64,000 nucleotides of DNA from Nansenia antarctica (GCA_963989245.1 OZ022353.1:30565638-30629637); one strand, 5' to 3'. Counted from the first letter of the stretch, positions 1-12,360 are shown. Made by a program: numbers and translations. Notes: generated by a model not told the origin, from the sequence alone.

Positions 1-1300
1 CTCACAGAAATGTACAAAAACAAACTTTTTCTTTTTTTTATAATAGCAAATTATGAAACATTTGTGTAGCACTCATAGTTGACTTTTGACACAGTCTATG
101 TAGGACAGAATCCTGAACGTGGGATGTTAACGCTTTACCTTCAACACAAATTGCCCCACTGACGTCAGCGCATGGTTGGTTTTACGCAAATGTTTGAGTA
201 ACGGAAAATACATCCCAAGTCAGGATTCGGGTTCTTAGTCGCCTATAAATGGAAATTGTACATTAGACAGAGCAGGTTGTGTATTGTTTGTTTATAAAGA
301 GTATGTTTTATACTAAAACAAAGACAATGTTCAGTGGTAGATAAAAGCAAGGGATCTGCGGAAGTCAGTGTATTTTGGAGTTTCCTTTTCTAGTTTCCTT
401 TTGTTGTTGTTTATTTCTGTTGTATTATATGATCTTGATTTATTATTTCTTTGGACGAGAGTCATTTTTTTTTTGCGCCCAGTTTAAGTAGGAAAATCTG
501 TATAAATTAGGAAAGAATCCATTACACGTCCTCAATTGAATAATTGTATGAAGAGGTTAAAAATTCAACTCAGTGGATTAAGCTTAGTTGATAGAAAGAG
601 AGGGAAACTTGGACCCATGTGTTTGGATGGTAACCAGACAGACATGGTTCTACGTCTGAGTGCAGCAGCATTCGGAGGTGTACGCAAGCACTTGATCTTA
701 TGGACCCACGATCAGAGTGCAGACCTCACTGTGGACCTCACATCTGAACTCTGACCCCTGAACCCCTGAACCCTCACAGTGTGAAACATGGCCCCGTGGT
801 TCAGAACAGCTTTGATGCCAGAGAGGATGGAGGCCTTCCCTTTCTGGGAATGAGGTCACCGTGGAATTCCTGAGACCGGAGGTGGAAGTCTCACTGGGAG
901 TTATTATCAAAGTGAAATGCCTCATTTATGTGTATATTTTTTAAAAAAGAAGATTTTTTAGAAATGCTTCTAGTGTATCAAATCCATTTCTAACACCTGC
1001 GTTAATCGACATTTGGATATTTAAAGCATATGACTCCTTTCCCCCTTGCCCTGCCAACCTTTGATCTTTGACCCCTAACCTGTTTACTTGCTTTTTGACA
1101 TCTGTGTTTTGCTTTATTCCCCTTCTGTTCCGCATGTTTGTATATTACCATGGTATAATTTATTCTGCTGTATGAAGTATTAGAGTAGTGGGAACTTGTA
1201 TTGGTATTTACTACCTTCAGCCTGTTGGTGTGTTTACTGTGACACTGGGTAACTGTTATCAATTAAAGATCTAAAACTGACCCGTCACTGCACTGTGTCT
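1..1300 (+). other. Possible 3' UTR of an upstream gene
   Basis: No credible coding frame. From about 740 the sequence is low in repeats and ends with an AATTAAAG poly(A)-like signal (about 1260-1268) followed by a T/GT-rich downstream element. A CRE-like TGACGTCA is near 162. This fits the end of a plus-strand transcript entering from the left, but no stop codon or coding exon is seen to anchor it. Confidence 0.3.
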
Positions 1301-1320
1301 TTATTTGTTCAACATTATGA

Positions 1321-1322
1321 GC

Positions 1323-1371
<49 letters not shown>

Positions 1372-1374
1372 TGA
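1321..1374. repeat. GT microsatellite
   Basis: Uninterrupted GT dinucleotides for about 50 bp. Confidence 0.97.
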
Positions 1375-1427
1375 GTCTGGAGCCTATGGACTACCTCTGT
1401 TCTTATTCCCAGAGAAGAGCATGGGGC

Positions 1428-1497
1428 CTGTCTGTCTGTCTGTCGGCTGTCTATCTGACTGCCTGCCTCTCTGTCTGTCTCTCTGTCTATCTGTCTG

Positions 1498-1532
<35 letters not shown>

Positions 1533-1641
1533 GCCTGTCTGCCTGTCTGCCTGTCTGCCTGTCTGTCTGTCTGTCTGCCTGTCTGTCTGTCTGTCTGTCT
1601 ATCTGCCTGCCTCTCTGTCTGTCTCTCTGTCTATCTGTCTG

Positions 1642-1676
<35 letters not shown>

Positions 1677-1753
1677 GCCTGCCTCTCTGTCTGTCTCTCT
1701 GTCTATCTGTCTGTCTGTCTGTCTGTCTGCCTGCCTCTCTGTCAGTCTGTCTG

Positions 1754-1794
<41 letters not shown>

Positions 1795-1797
1795 GGG
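1428..1797. repeat. CTGT tetranucleotide microsatellite
   Basis: About 370 bp of CTGT repeats with scattered CTGC, CTCT and CTAT variants. It stays open in several frames on both strands (poly-CLSV, poly-RQTD). These are not proteins. Confidence 0.97.
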
Positions 1798-2105
1798 AGC
1801 CAGGCAGCACTGCTGCAGAGTACAGCTGTAGGAAGTCATTCATTCTGAACTCTGTCCAGGCAGCTATCACATCCTCCGTCCAACCCTGTCTGGCCCGGCC
1901 CGGGTTCTGGCTGAGTCCCATGCTCTCTCTCTCTGGAATGGCCTGTGTTATTAATGCACACTGTCACAGCAGATCTCTGTGGAATGCTGCGAACGCACAG
2001 GAATCCATCCAGTGTGGCATTGCACAGTCAGCTGTGTCTGCGCTGCGCTGCTACCCTCGTACCACAGAGATCCTCTTACCATGAGCACTCTTAGTGGCAT
2101 TTAGG

Positions 2106-2233
2106 TCACGCTTGAGGTATGTTCATTCAGATCATGCTTGAGGCATGTTCATTCAGATCACGCTTGAGGTATGTTCATTCAGATCATGCTTGAGGTATGT
2201 TCATTCAGATCATGCTTGAGGTATGTTCATTCA
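2106..2233. repeat. 26-bp tandem repeat, five copies
   Basis: Five head-to-tail units around CTTGAGGTATGTTCATTCAG, differing at one or two bases. Confidence 0.92.
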
Positions 2234-2287
2234 CCTAGTATGTATAGTTGGTGTCTTTGATAACTAAATAACTAAATACCACCTAAT

Positions 2288-2473
2288 CAGGAGAGGCTGG
2301 TGGAGGTGGAAATCGGAGGACGGCTCATTATAATTCATGGAATGGAATGGTGTGAAACACTAAGGAATGGTGTGAGAAATGGTGTCAAGCATGTGATTGA
2401 TAGCGTGTCTCATTCCATTCCATTATGCATTATGAGCCCGTCCTCCGATTTTTACCCTCACCAGTCTCCCCTG
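2288..2473. mobile_element. Palindromic hAT-type MITE, copy 1
   Basis: Starts CAGGAGAGGCTGGTGGAGG and ends with the inverse. The two arms pair along nearly their whole length. It is flanked by a 7-of-8 match (CACCTAAT / AACCTAAT), an 8-bp hAT-style target duplication. Confidence 0.85.
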
Positions 2474-3875
2474 AACCTAATACTGGATATCATACCAATA
2501 CACCAAAACAATATTTAGCTTCCCACATTAAAGAAGGTATAGTCCTTTCTAAAAATCCCTTATAGTGCTTACTTTACGTACAACAGATGCTTCAGAATTA
2601 AGAATTAAGAATTTGTTCTTAACGACTTGCCTGGTTAAATAAAGGTTAAATAATAATAATAAATAAATAAAAGGATATTTTTTTAAATGTATTGTTATAC
2701 CGTGCCAAAACGGTTATACCACATTTTCTGTGGTAAAACACAAGTTCAAAGGAGCCCATTTTACATTTATATTTCATTAGGAATAATTTCCAAAACAACA
2801 ATTTAAACATTATAAAGGGTTAATGAAGGCTTTGTTAATTACAGTATGCTTTGTCTAAAGTGAGACCACAGTCTGTTACACTTCAGTCTCCAGCCTGTTA
2901 ACTTGGTACGTATTATCGAATTACATGGTAAAAATTGTAGTTACATAGTAATTACCTTACTGTTTGGGTTCTTTGGGATTAATTGAAACAAGCAATTCTA
3001 AGTACCATTTGGTTCCAAGTATTTACCAATTGTGTCCACTTTTCTGAAGTAAGCAGAAGAAATGAAATTAGAAACGATTCTGAATAGCTCTTCTATACAG
3101 AACATAGTCTTTTCCATTGCACAATTTCCAAGCATTAGCAGTGTACATGTACTTACTATCACACATGAATTGATTTTGTAAAAATCTATATAGTTTGTTA
3201 CAATACACAATACAATGATTGAGAATGTTTATTGATTGATTGAGAATGTTTATTTGGTCCCTTATACAATTCACAATACATATTTAAAAAATGTACACGG
3301 TCACAATGCGTACCAGGACCAAAAAGGTGTAGGCTGAAGCCATGGCTTATTGCGCCTACCCTTGTTACATGTATGTATTCTTTCCCCATGAGTGCATAAT
3401 CAAAAACAACAACAACAAAATTTCACTTAAGCATCTTAACAGAAAACTCAAAAGTACCAAACAAAAAACTATATTAATGCGCCTACCCTTTTTACATGAG
3501 TGGTTTCCCCCTTATAAGTGCATAATCAAGACATAGAAACAAAATGTTACTTACGCATGTTAACAAAAAGTTCAAAAATACCAAACAAAAAATATATCTA
3601 TACCTCTGTTATATACTTGTCAATCATCCTACTTTTTAGTAATTTTTAAAATCCTTTTAGTGTACTACACATTTTCATTTCCTCTTCAAAGGTATTCCCT
3701 TAACTCCCTTAACTGTTATACATCTTTGCTTTGCATTTGTTCTTATCTTTGTTTTCATAAACATACATATTCCTCTGAGTTCGTAATTACTCTGTCTAAC
3801 TTGAAACAGTCTCTGGATACAGTCTGGAATGTAGTACATACAAACATTTGTGAAAAAGTGTTCCATATTATAGAC
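2474..3875. other. AT-rich non-coding stretch with retroposon scraps
   Basis: No gene. 2590-2680 carries the phrase GACTTGCCTGGTTAAATAAAG, typical of fish retroposon 3' tails, followed by an A/T-rich tail. Around 3345-3610 a block of about 130 bp (beginning GCGCCTACCC) is present twice in tandem, diverged. Confidence 0.6.
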
Positions 3876-3878
3876 CAA

Positions 3879-3962
3879 TGGAGGCTGGTGGAGGTAGTAA
3901 ATGCAGGACAGGATCACTGTAATGCATGGAACGGAATGAGGAACGGTATCACACACACGTGA
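3879..3962. mobile_element. Palindromic hAT-type MITE, copy 2 (left arm only)
   Basis: GAGGCTGGTGGAGGTAG and the following arm through CACACACACGTG. The right arm is missing. Confidence 0.7.
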
Positions 3963-4265
3963 TTAAACACTTTCTTGCTTTCTGTGCAGGGTGTGGAGGG
4001 GGGTAATTGTGTTGACTGACAGTAAGTCCAGGATGTATGGGGGGTTCTATGGGCTGAGCTTGACACTGTTACTGAGCACATCGTTATCTGTATCCTTACT
4101 CTGTGTGCGGTGGTAAAAAACCCCACTCATAAATAATAAACATCCTTATAAAGTGTGTGTTCTGGTTGTCGGGATCAAACCCAGGCATGTGTTATGGTTG
4201 TCCTCTCTGCCTTGACATTGTATCCTGAAGTCTGAGAGGGTGGTGTTGTTTGTTTCCCTCTGGGT

Positions 4266-4596
4266 CCCTGTCAGTCAGTCAGTCAGTCAGTCAGTCAGTC
4301 AGTCCCTCTGTCATTCAGTCAGTCAGTCAGTCAGTCAGTCAGTCATTCAGCCAGCCAGCCAGCCAGTCAGCCAGTCAGTCAGTCAGGCAGTCAGTCAGTC
4401 AGTCAGTCAGTCAGTCAGTCCCTCGGTCATTCAGTCAGTCAGTCAGCCAGCCAGCCAGCCAGTCAGTCAGCCAGTCAGTCAGCCAGTCAGCCAGTCAGTC
4501 AGTCAGTCAGTCAGCCAGTCAGTCAGCCAGTCAGCCAGCCAGTCAGCCAGTCAGCCAGTCAGCCAGTCAGTCAGTCAGTCAGTCAGTCAGTCAGAG
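4266..4596. repeat. AGTC tetranucleotide microsatellite
   Basis: About 330 bp of AGTC with AGCC variants. It gives long poly-SQ/VS open frames with no coding meaning. Confidence 0.97.
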
Positions 4597-4619
4597 AGAG
4601 AGAGGCCAAGCTGAGGTGG

Positions 4620-4738
4620 AGGCTCAGGCAGGCAGGCAGACAGACAGGAGGAGCAGGAGGAGCAGGAGGAGCAGGAGAAGCAGGAGGAGGCAGTGAAGGA
4701 GGCCTAGCCAGGCAGGCAGGCAGGCAGGCAGAAGGAGG
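4620..4738. repeat. Composite GGCA / GGAGCA repeat
   Basis: GGCAGGCA blocks on both sides of a GGAGCA hexamer run. Confidence 0.9.
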
Positions 4739-5397
4739 CAGTGGTGTGTGGGAGAGCTTTGTGACACTTCTCTCTTCTCCTCCTTTGATCCCGTAATTGA
4801 TTGACTACAGGAGCAGGGGATCAGCAGAGCCCACAAGAGCACATTCCCTCGCCTCTCTGGAGAGGTTTAGATAAAGTGAAGTGCAGAGGCCTATATACCC
4901 TCCACCCTCCACCCTCCACCCCGCGCCCCCCGGCTCCCACCCCCCACACCCCCTACACAAACCTATGGCTATTGAAGGTGACAGTGTGCCACGGTAGCTT
5001 AGCTCAGGGCCTCCTCCATCTCTCCATCCCTCCATCCCTCCATCCTAGAGGCTTGTGTGCCTGGCCCTGTGCATATATATATATATACGCTACGTGGCTA
5101 GAGGTAATAGGTTTGTTTAGATCACAGGGAGGGAAATGGAACTCCTGAGCCTCGGCGGTGGAGAAGAGACCGAGGCATCGCTCCGTAGGAAGGGAAGGAG
5201 AGTCTCTGTTACCGGGCCAACCAGGCGCACAGCGCCTCTCCAGAGAGAGAGAGAGCTGTTCACCGGAGGACAGGGTGTGATTTAGATCTAATTTCGAGCG
5301 CGAATACCGCCGGACACGGCCATGGTGGAATGTAAAACCTGCAGTCAGGAAGCCGGCAGTGGAGAGGTGTGGTGAATGAGAAGGTGGAAGCAGCAAA

Positions 5398-5562
5398 GGG
5401 AGGCTGGTGGAGGCTGGTGGAGGCTGGTGCAGGAGGCTGACATCGGAAGACGGACTCATTGTGATGCATGGAAGGGAATGAAGAACGGTGTCAAACACAT
5501 TCCTCATTCCGTTCCTCGCGATGACCCGTCCTCCGATTTCTACCTCCACCAGCCTCCACTGG
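5398..5562. mobile_element. Palindromic hAT-type MITE, copy 3
   Basis: Both arms present. The left end is expanded by extra GAGGCTGGTG units (5400-5440). Confidence 0.8.
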
Positions 5563-7015
5563 AAGGTGGAACGCGGGGAGAGTTTCCTCTCGTTGTGTGG
5601 GAACTCTCGGCCTATAATAACTTTCAGACAGATATAGGCCAAAAAACCCAAACCGAATATAACATCTATCTAAATATGCTAATACATCTTTTTTTAGTAC
5701 GCATTTTGAATAGATAAAAAAAAAAAACTCTCCATAATGATAGATGATTAAGCCTTACGAGTGTGATAATAGTATTCTAATTTTACAACAGTGGAGTCAG
5801 GGCGGGTTCAGGGATGTGTAGGTACATGCTGGGGAATGATTAAGAGAGGCTTTCGGGGGTCTCAGTTTTATTCTCTGAGATTATGTGTCATTGGGACTAA
5901 AAAAGGCTCCCAGCTGTCGTCATGAAAGTACTTACAGTATAATAATCCCCCAAATCCCATAATTATTCCAGCATACGCGGCATACCTGAGCCGCAGCTTT
6001 GTGCTAGCCGTCACCCCCAGAATCCCGCTGAGACACACACAATCACACACATCCATCTTCCCATCTCCCCCTGTGTGTGTTTTGCATGTTAGAGAACATC
6101 TTTATTTTCAGCACACCTTTTTCTCTGCTTTGGGATTTCATGGTTCTGCTTCGGAGGTGTTTTAGCTAGATATACTCTCTCTCGGCGCCAGATTGGGTTG
6201 TTGGCTGGAAGCCGGAGTTAAGAAGTAAGAAGGTGAAAGAGTAATTCTTCATTGTAAAAACAATCTCGTTCTGAGAGGAGGAGGGGTATCGCCTTTACCT
6301 TGTGTTGTTACTTTGAACACACACACACATGCACGCACGCACAGACACATATACACACACTCTCGAAAATGCACACGCCCACATACAAACACACACACAC
6401 ACACACCTCTTCCCTAAAGGAGTTTTTGAAAAGGAGAGGAGGAAAAAAGGCCCAAGTGAAGTTGTAAATCTAAGAGATCAGAGTGAGATAAGAATCGCTC
6501 TGAAGCCCGGCTCGATTTACATTTCAAATCGGAGCGATGCTCATAGACTAATTAATATTAATAACCCAAATGGAAATGAGTGCAGACAGTGGCAGTGGCC
6601 CCTAAGTGAGGAACAAACTCGGTGCATTCAGTCAGGGGATCCACACATAAGCCCTTTCTCAGGAGGAGTGGGCTCTTAACAGGCGTGATGCAGGGGCATA
6701 GACTGCCATACACAGAGACCATTTTTCTAGATAATAGCCTATCACGCAGGATACAATTTAAATTAAAAAATGCAATTTTCACCTTGAAATGAACAAATGA
6801 TTACAATTTCTATACAAATTAAGGCATCCAGCCTGTGCCTCTGTACTGTGCCAGGGCCATGAAACTTGACATAATTACCATGAAATACATTTTCAAATAT
6901 TTGTATTTTGTCCATCGCTTTAAAACATGCCACTCTGCCTTCTGTGGGTTTGTGATCTCACCTTCTGGGGAGAAAATACATAAAAAAGAGTGAAAATCAT
7001 CTGAGATGAAAAGAC
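5563..7015. other. Non-coding stretch
   Basis: No exon-like frame, SINE or LINE recognised. A CA-rich tract is at 6317-6407. 6420-6720 is mixed sequence with long-range AT content and could be conserved non-coding DNA; I cannot show it. Confidence 0.5.
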
Positions 7016-7020
7016 CAGAG

Positions 7021-7021
<1 letters not shown>

Positions 7022-7083
<62 letters not shown>
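7022..7083. repeat. CA microsatellite
   Basis: About 30 uninterrupted CA units. Confidence 0.97.
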
Positions 7084-7085
<2 letters not shown>

Positions 7086-7205
7086 CCGTACACAGAGTAA
7101 ATCACCGGAGCCCAGCCCAGTGGCCCCTGCAGCTATCTCTAAAAGCCAAATTACGGCTCCTTATCGGAGGAATCATATCTCCTAGTTATCAGCTCCTGAG
7201 ATAGG

Positions 7206-7207
7206 CT

Positions 7208-7267
<60 letters not shown>

Positions 7268-7276
7268 CCCCTCCCC

Positions 7277-7307
<31 letters not shown>

Positions 7308-7313
7308 TTCCTC
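7206..7313. repeat. CT microsatellite
   Basis: Polypyrimidine CT tract with a short C-rich interruption at 7265-7275. Confidence 0.96.
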
Positions 7314-7856
7314 CAGCTCCTGCACTCATCGCAAGAAATGCTATTTATTTGTGATTAAGGGCACCCTTTGAATAAAAGATGTTTGTGTCGGAGATCCAAA
7401 GTTTCGGTACGTTCTGAACCTGACAGAGAGTGTGTAGGGGTGTTGAAAGCGGAGAGCATTATTTGGGCAGCGGGGGGGCTGGAGGTGGTCTGGGGAAGGG
7501 AGAGAGATGAAAGTCTAGCCGATGGGAAATACGAGACAAGGCCCCTCACTGATGTGACATTTATATCATATAAACGCTTCCCGAGAGGAATCACACTGAG
7601 GCTGACTGTTAAATTGAATGTAAATTTAAAACTTTGCGACACGTGATGGGCACAAAGTTTATGCTTTTATTTTGGAAGAATAACTTTAACAATACCTTTT
7701 TTTGTTTCAGCACTGGCAGGTTTGGACTGGCTGGTTTGGACTTTTTTAGGGTTGGTAGGGAGATTTTGAAACCCTTTCCTTTCCGTTATCTGGTTTTGGA
7801 AAGCATTTCCATCCTAAACAATGTTATTGACATAGAGGGCCTTTGCTCTCCCTGTT

Positions 7857-9003
7857 AATATTACAGTCCTAGACTATCTGTGTTAATATGACGGTCCTAG
7901 GCTATCTGTGTTAATATGACGGTCCTAGTCTATCTGTGTTAATATGACGGTCCTAGGCTATCTGTGTTAATATGACGGTCCTAGTCTATCTGTGTTAATA
8001 TGACGGTCCTAGGCTATCTGTGTTAATATGACGGTCCTAGGCTATCTGTGTTAATATGACGGTCCTAGTCTATCTGTGTTAATATGACGGTCCTAGGCTA
8101 TCTGTGTTAATATGATGGTCCTAGGCTATCTGTGTTAATATGATGATCCTAGGCTATCCCTATTAATATGACGGTCCTAGGCTATCCCTATTGATATGAT
8201 GGTCCTAGGCTATCTGTGTTAATATGACGGTCCTAGGCTATCTGTGTTAATATGATGGTCCTAGGCTATCCCTATTAATATGACGGTCCTAGTCTATCTG
8301 TGTTAATATGATGGTCCTAGTCTATCTGTGTTAATATGACGGTCCTAGGCTATCTGTGTTAATATGACGGTCCTAGGCTATCTGTGTTAATATGATGGTC
8401 CTAGGCTATCTGTGTTAATATGACGGTCCTAGTCTATCTGTGTTAATATGACGGTCCTAGTCTATCTGTGTTAATATGATGGTCCTAGGCTATCTGTGTT
8501 AATGACGGTCCTAGGCTATCTGTGTTAATATGACGGTCCTAGGCTATCTGTGTTAATATGACAGTCCTAGTCTATCTGTGTTAATATGACAGTCCTAGTC
8601 TATCTGTGTTAATATGATGGTCCTAGGCTATCTGTGTTAATATGACAGTCCTAGTCTATCTGTGTTAATATGACAGTCCTAGTCTATCTGTGTTAATATG
8701 ACGGTCCTAGTCTATCTGTGTTAATATGATGGTCCTAGTCTATCTGTGTTAATATGACGGTCCTAGGCTATCTGTGTTAATATGACGGTCCTAGACTATC
8801 TGTGTTAATATGACGGTCCTAGTCTATCTGTGTTAATATGACGGTCCTAGGCTATCTGTGTTAATATGACGGTCCTAGGCTATCTGTGTTAATGATGATC
8901 CTAGGCTATCCCTATTGATATGATGGTCCTAGGCTATCTGTGTTAATGATGATCCTAGGCTATCCCTATTGATATGATGGTCCTAGGCTATCCCTATTAA
9001 TGT
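7857..9003. repeat. 28-bp minisatellite, about 40 copies
   Basis: Unit of 28 bp containing TTAATATGACGGTCCTAG, followed by GCTATCTGTG or TCTATCTGTG. Variants (ACGG/ATGG/ACAG, GGC/GTC/GAC, CCCTATTGATATG) are interspersed in a mosaic. No reading frame is conserved. Confidence 0.97.
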
Positions 9004-9600
9004 GTCACTAGATTCTCAAGCTGTTGGCAGGGAACCTAGTTACCTCCTCTCCATTAACGCAAACCTAGTTGTAGTTCTGGGCTGGTGCTGATGCCGGATC
9101 GCAGTTGATTCAACCTTCCATAAAATGGTTTGTTTTTCCACCGGCTAGAGAGCCACGTCATTACCTCACTGTATACAGCTGCATATGTCTCAGCTTTCCC
9201 AGCAATGCGTAAACTTCAAGCACAACAACAACAGCCGACTACATGTGTGTAGTGTTGCTCCTGGCTTTACGAGCCTTAATTGGCTTTGAAACACGCCTGG
9301 TCCAACGTAAGAAGAAAGGTAATTATCTAACACTGTTACGGCCGTAGCGTGGTTGTGTGTGTTTACTCTTACATGTTGTAAACTACCCGTTCGCTCATAT
9401 GTACTCACTCACTCATCCAGGGTCGAGGATAAAGGCTGAGAGGAATTCACAGAGGGTGCCAGTGGGCCAGTCTGCAACTTTAGAGGTGTGTGTGTGGTTG
9501 ACTGTCAGCTAAAGCTACAATCTGTGGTGTGTACTGGGTTTCTTTATTTCACTGGTCACTAGTTAACCAATCTATTGTTTTTGAAAGTCGTTTTCAGTTC
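9004..9600. other. Non-coding stretch
   Basis: Unique-looking sequence without exon signals or recognised repeats, up to the LTR remnant that follows. Confidence 0.5.
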
Positions 9601-9631
9601 AGAGTTTCTTGGATTCTGAAAACGTTGTCCC

Positions 9632-9711
9632 CTGGTTCATTTTATTGTTATCCCTCCCCTCATCCCCATGATATTATTTGGGGATGTAACAAATGGGGGC
9701 TCGCCCGGGAT
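9632..9711 (+). mobile_element. LTR end and primer-binding-site remnant
   Basis: An LTR-like end (GGGGATGTAACA, to 9691) is followed after two bases by TGGGGGCTCGCCCGGGAT (9694-9711). That differs at one base from the proline-tRNA primer-binding site. No gag frame follows; 9712-10240 is unrelated. It is an old retroelement stub on the plus strand. The 5' limit of the LTR is not visible. Confidence 0.55.
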
Positions 9712-9989
9712 CTGTGGACAAAGGTTTATTGTATAAATCAGGTTTTTTTGTTGGTGTTGAACTCTGGCTATCACGGTGAGTATTGCTGTCTGAATGTCCA
9801 TTGTCTATCCTTCATTGAATCAAGTAATGAGTGCAGCTTCCTGGGTTAGATAGGTGGGTGTCCAGCTAGGCTGTATCAGTCTTTCCTTTGGGCACTCGTT
9901 TATTATTTTGCCTGGGCGAGGATAAAGTTCCCTGTTGGAGGTAATGTTTGAAGTGAGTAACAGCTGGATGTAAATAACAGCTGTATGAC

Positions 9990-10242
9990 AAGTTTGTATG
10001 ACGCAGTTTGACATGACTGAAGAGACACGTGATGCATTCTGGCGCAGTTGAGTATGAAAAGTAACCTCACGCCGCATACTCATAAATTCGGGCTAATGTA
10101 GTATACATCCGGGCATTTCTCACGTACACAAATTTCACATACTATGTAGTGGGAACGCACTACATACTCAAATCTACGTCATACATAGTATGAATAGTAC
10201 GTTAGTGTGCCATTTTGAACACAGGCCTGGTCACATAGTCCC
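9990..10242. other. Possible small DNA transposon between the two LTR ends
   Basis: Contains short inverted motifs (ACTATGTAGTGGGAACGCAC, CATACATAGTATG) and a terminus-like GTGTGCCATTTTGAACACAG. Ends and target duplication are not resolved. Confidence 0.3.
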
Positions 10243-10297
10243 GGTTCATTTTATTGTTACTCCATTCATCCCTGGGATATTATTTGGGGACGTAACA
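10243..10297 (+). repeat. Second copy of the same LTR end
   Basis: GGTTCATTTTATTGTTAC through GGGGACGTAACA repeats 9632-9691 with a few changes. No primer-binding site follows here, as expected for a 3' LTR end. Upstream homology stops at about 10243. Confidence 0.5.
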
Positions 10298-10409
10298 AAC
10301 ACATTTTGTTTATTATTAACTTATATTAGGTAAGATGTTAATGTTATCCTTTGTTGTAAGCTAGTTCTCTAATCGATCTTCGCTCGATAATCCCTCAAAT
10401 AATAATCAT

Positions 10410-10457
<48 letters not shown>
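10410..10457. repeat. AAT trinucleotide microsatellite
   Basis: About 16 ATA/AAT units. Confidence 0.95.
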
Positions 10458-10459
<2 letters not shown>

Positions 10460-11082
10460 ACACTATATAATGCCTGCTGTAAGCGGTTCTTGGTTCTAGA
10501 CCAGCTAAGTGTTGGTGCCACTCTGGAACTGGTTTTCCTGGCCCGAAACACAAAGAACTGGTTGGAGATAAGGCACCGGTCCAAACAGGCCTTCAAACTG
10601 CCTTGATGGAAAAGAGGTAAGTGTGGACACGTCCCCCGTCAGCAGGACACACAGAGCACAGCCACATCCACATCCTAATAGCCGGCTTTCCGTTCACTGC
10701 CCTTATGACCATGTGGTCAGTCCAGTCCAGCCCAGTCCAGTCTCAGACAGTGATGTCTCTAAAGAGCTTATAAACCTCTCCAGTCCCGTCCCCCCGTCCC
10801 CCTCCCTCCCTCCCCCTCCTCCCTCCTCTCCTTTTTCCCTCCATCTGTTCTACTCCCTCAGCCAGAGAGGCGCACATCAGATTTCAATAGTTGACCTCTT
10901 AATGCCGGGGTCAGCGCCGCACCGGCAGCGATTTCACACTGAAGATGAAAGGGAAATGAACACTGAGGACGCTGAGGGTCACATGGGGCCGGGCCGGCGG
11001 CCAGCATCTGACCGCTACGCAGCACCAGGCCGGAGCTGGGCCACATGGGACGTCCTGGAGAGACTGAGGTCCATAAGTACAA

Positions 11083-11200
11083 CAGGGGAGGCTGGGAGAG
11101 CTGGGAATTATACATGGTGTTTTTGACACTATTCCTCATCCCATTCCATCCATTACAATGAGCCCCGTCCTCCGATTTCTACCTCCACCAGCCTCCCCTA
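11083..11200. mobile_element. Palindromic hAT-type MITE, copy 4
   Basis: CAGGGGAGGCTGG at the left and a full right arm ending CCAGCCTCCCCT. The left arm is shortened. Confidence 0.75.
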
Positions 11201-11644
11201 CACAGACCGATGGAGAGTTGAGAGACACGTTGTTGTTGTGCGTTGGCAGTCGGGGAGGCAGCATGTCAGGGACGTTACATGGGGTCTGTTGTTGTGGCCT
11301 GTCAATGTCACAGCATCGCCTGTGCACAGAATTGTTAATTTCTTTATTTTTTATGTGATAAAATAAATAAATAAATTAAGTCAGCTAATGTTCATCTGGT
11401 CATCTGAACTTTTACATGTTCTAATCTATTTTGTGTGTGTGGTGCATGTGCCAGTTTTGTGAATGGACACAGAGACAATGATGACAGTGAATGGACAGTT
11501 TGGTTACACTGCCTTGAGGCTCGTGCTGCTCTGAGTAATGTGTCGCTTAAGTGCCTGTCAGGTTTATAAAGGAGGGCAGGAGAGTGTGTAAATGTGTGTG
11601 TAAATAGAGTGTCAGATCTGCACCCCAGGGAACGGAGGTAAGGA

Positions 11645-11646
<2 letters not shown>
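11201..11646. other. Non-coding stretch
   Basis: No frame, repeat or signal that I recognise. Confidence 0.45.

Positions 11647-11691
<45 letters not shown>
11647..11691. repeat. GT microsatellite
   Basis: Uninterrupted GT units. Confidence 0.97.
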
Positions 11692-11692
<1 letters not shown>

Positions 11693-11759
11693 ATTGCTCA
11701 ACCCACCCTAACAGTCCCTAGAGTCCTTAGTGGCCTCAGTAGTTCGAGGCCGGGGCCTG

Positions 11760-11990
11760 CCTCTGCGTCCTCCTCTCATCCGGTCCCTCCCTTCCTCCGC
11801 TGCCTCTCCCTCCTCCTCTCCCTCCACTGCATCGCCCTCCTCCTCTCTCTCCCCCTCTCCCTCTGTCTCCTCCTCTCCTCTCCTCTCCCTTCTCCTCCTC
11901 TCCTCTCCTCTCCCTCCCCCTCTCTCCCTCCCCCTCCTCTCCTCTTCTCCCTCCTCTCCCTCTATCTCCTCCTCTCCTCTGTCTCCTCCG
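11760..11990. repeat. CTCC-rich polypyrimidine tract
   Basis: Over 200 bp of almost pure pyrimidine (CTCCTC type), open in all frames by composition only. It has potential for triplex formation. Confidence 0.9.
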
Positions 11991-12039
11991 TGGCGGCCCG
12001 GGAGCCCAGCTGGAGAGCAGCTCCTTATTCATTCATGAG

Positions 12040-12360
12040 AGGAGCAGCGGATAAATAAAAAGGTTCATTACCGCGCTAAAGTGTTACTAATGACATGTAC
12101 CTGCCACCAAGCACCTCCGAAAATCTAATGTGACACACTAGAATGGAAAATCTATTCCACCTCACTCTAGGCCTCCAGCGGTGCCGCGGCATACTCAATG
12201 GAAATTTCCCTCCGCCTGGCGTCCATTATGTCTCCCTAAAACCAATATTTACAATCCCGGAGCCATTATGTCCTACTAGGGCCTCTGCCCCCGCTGCCAC
12301 GACCTCCGTATTAGCTGGAAATTGGACTTTGCAAACTTAGCAGGGAAGGTAGGGACTCGT
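12040..12360. other. Low-repeat block, candidate conserved non-coding element
   Basis: Mixed-composition, repeat-free sequence with TAAT-type and E-box-like motifs between simple repeats. There are no splice sites or frame. Conservation is a guess from texture and would need alignment to other fish. Confidence 0.25.

Noticed and set aside
536..754. 72-codon open frame near the left end
   Set aside because: No similarity, no splice context and short. More likely untranslated sequence.
1295..2084. Long Cys/Leu/Ser and Arg/Gln/Thr/Asp repeat proteins on both strands
   Set aside because: They are direct translations of the CTGT microsatellite.
4240..4696. Ser-Gln-Val repeat open frames
   Set aside because: They are translations of the AGTC microsatellite.
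7857..9003. Resemblance of the minisatellite unit (GACGGTCCTA) to the rRNA homing-endonuclease target region
   Set aside because: Only nine or ten bases match and there is no rRNA context. Chance similarity.
10623..11126. 167-codon plus-strand open frame
   Set aside because: Proline/serine-rich from a C/T-rich tract. The end runs into a MITE copy. No conserved domain or splice support.
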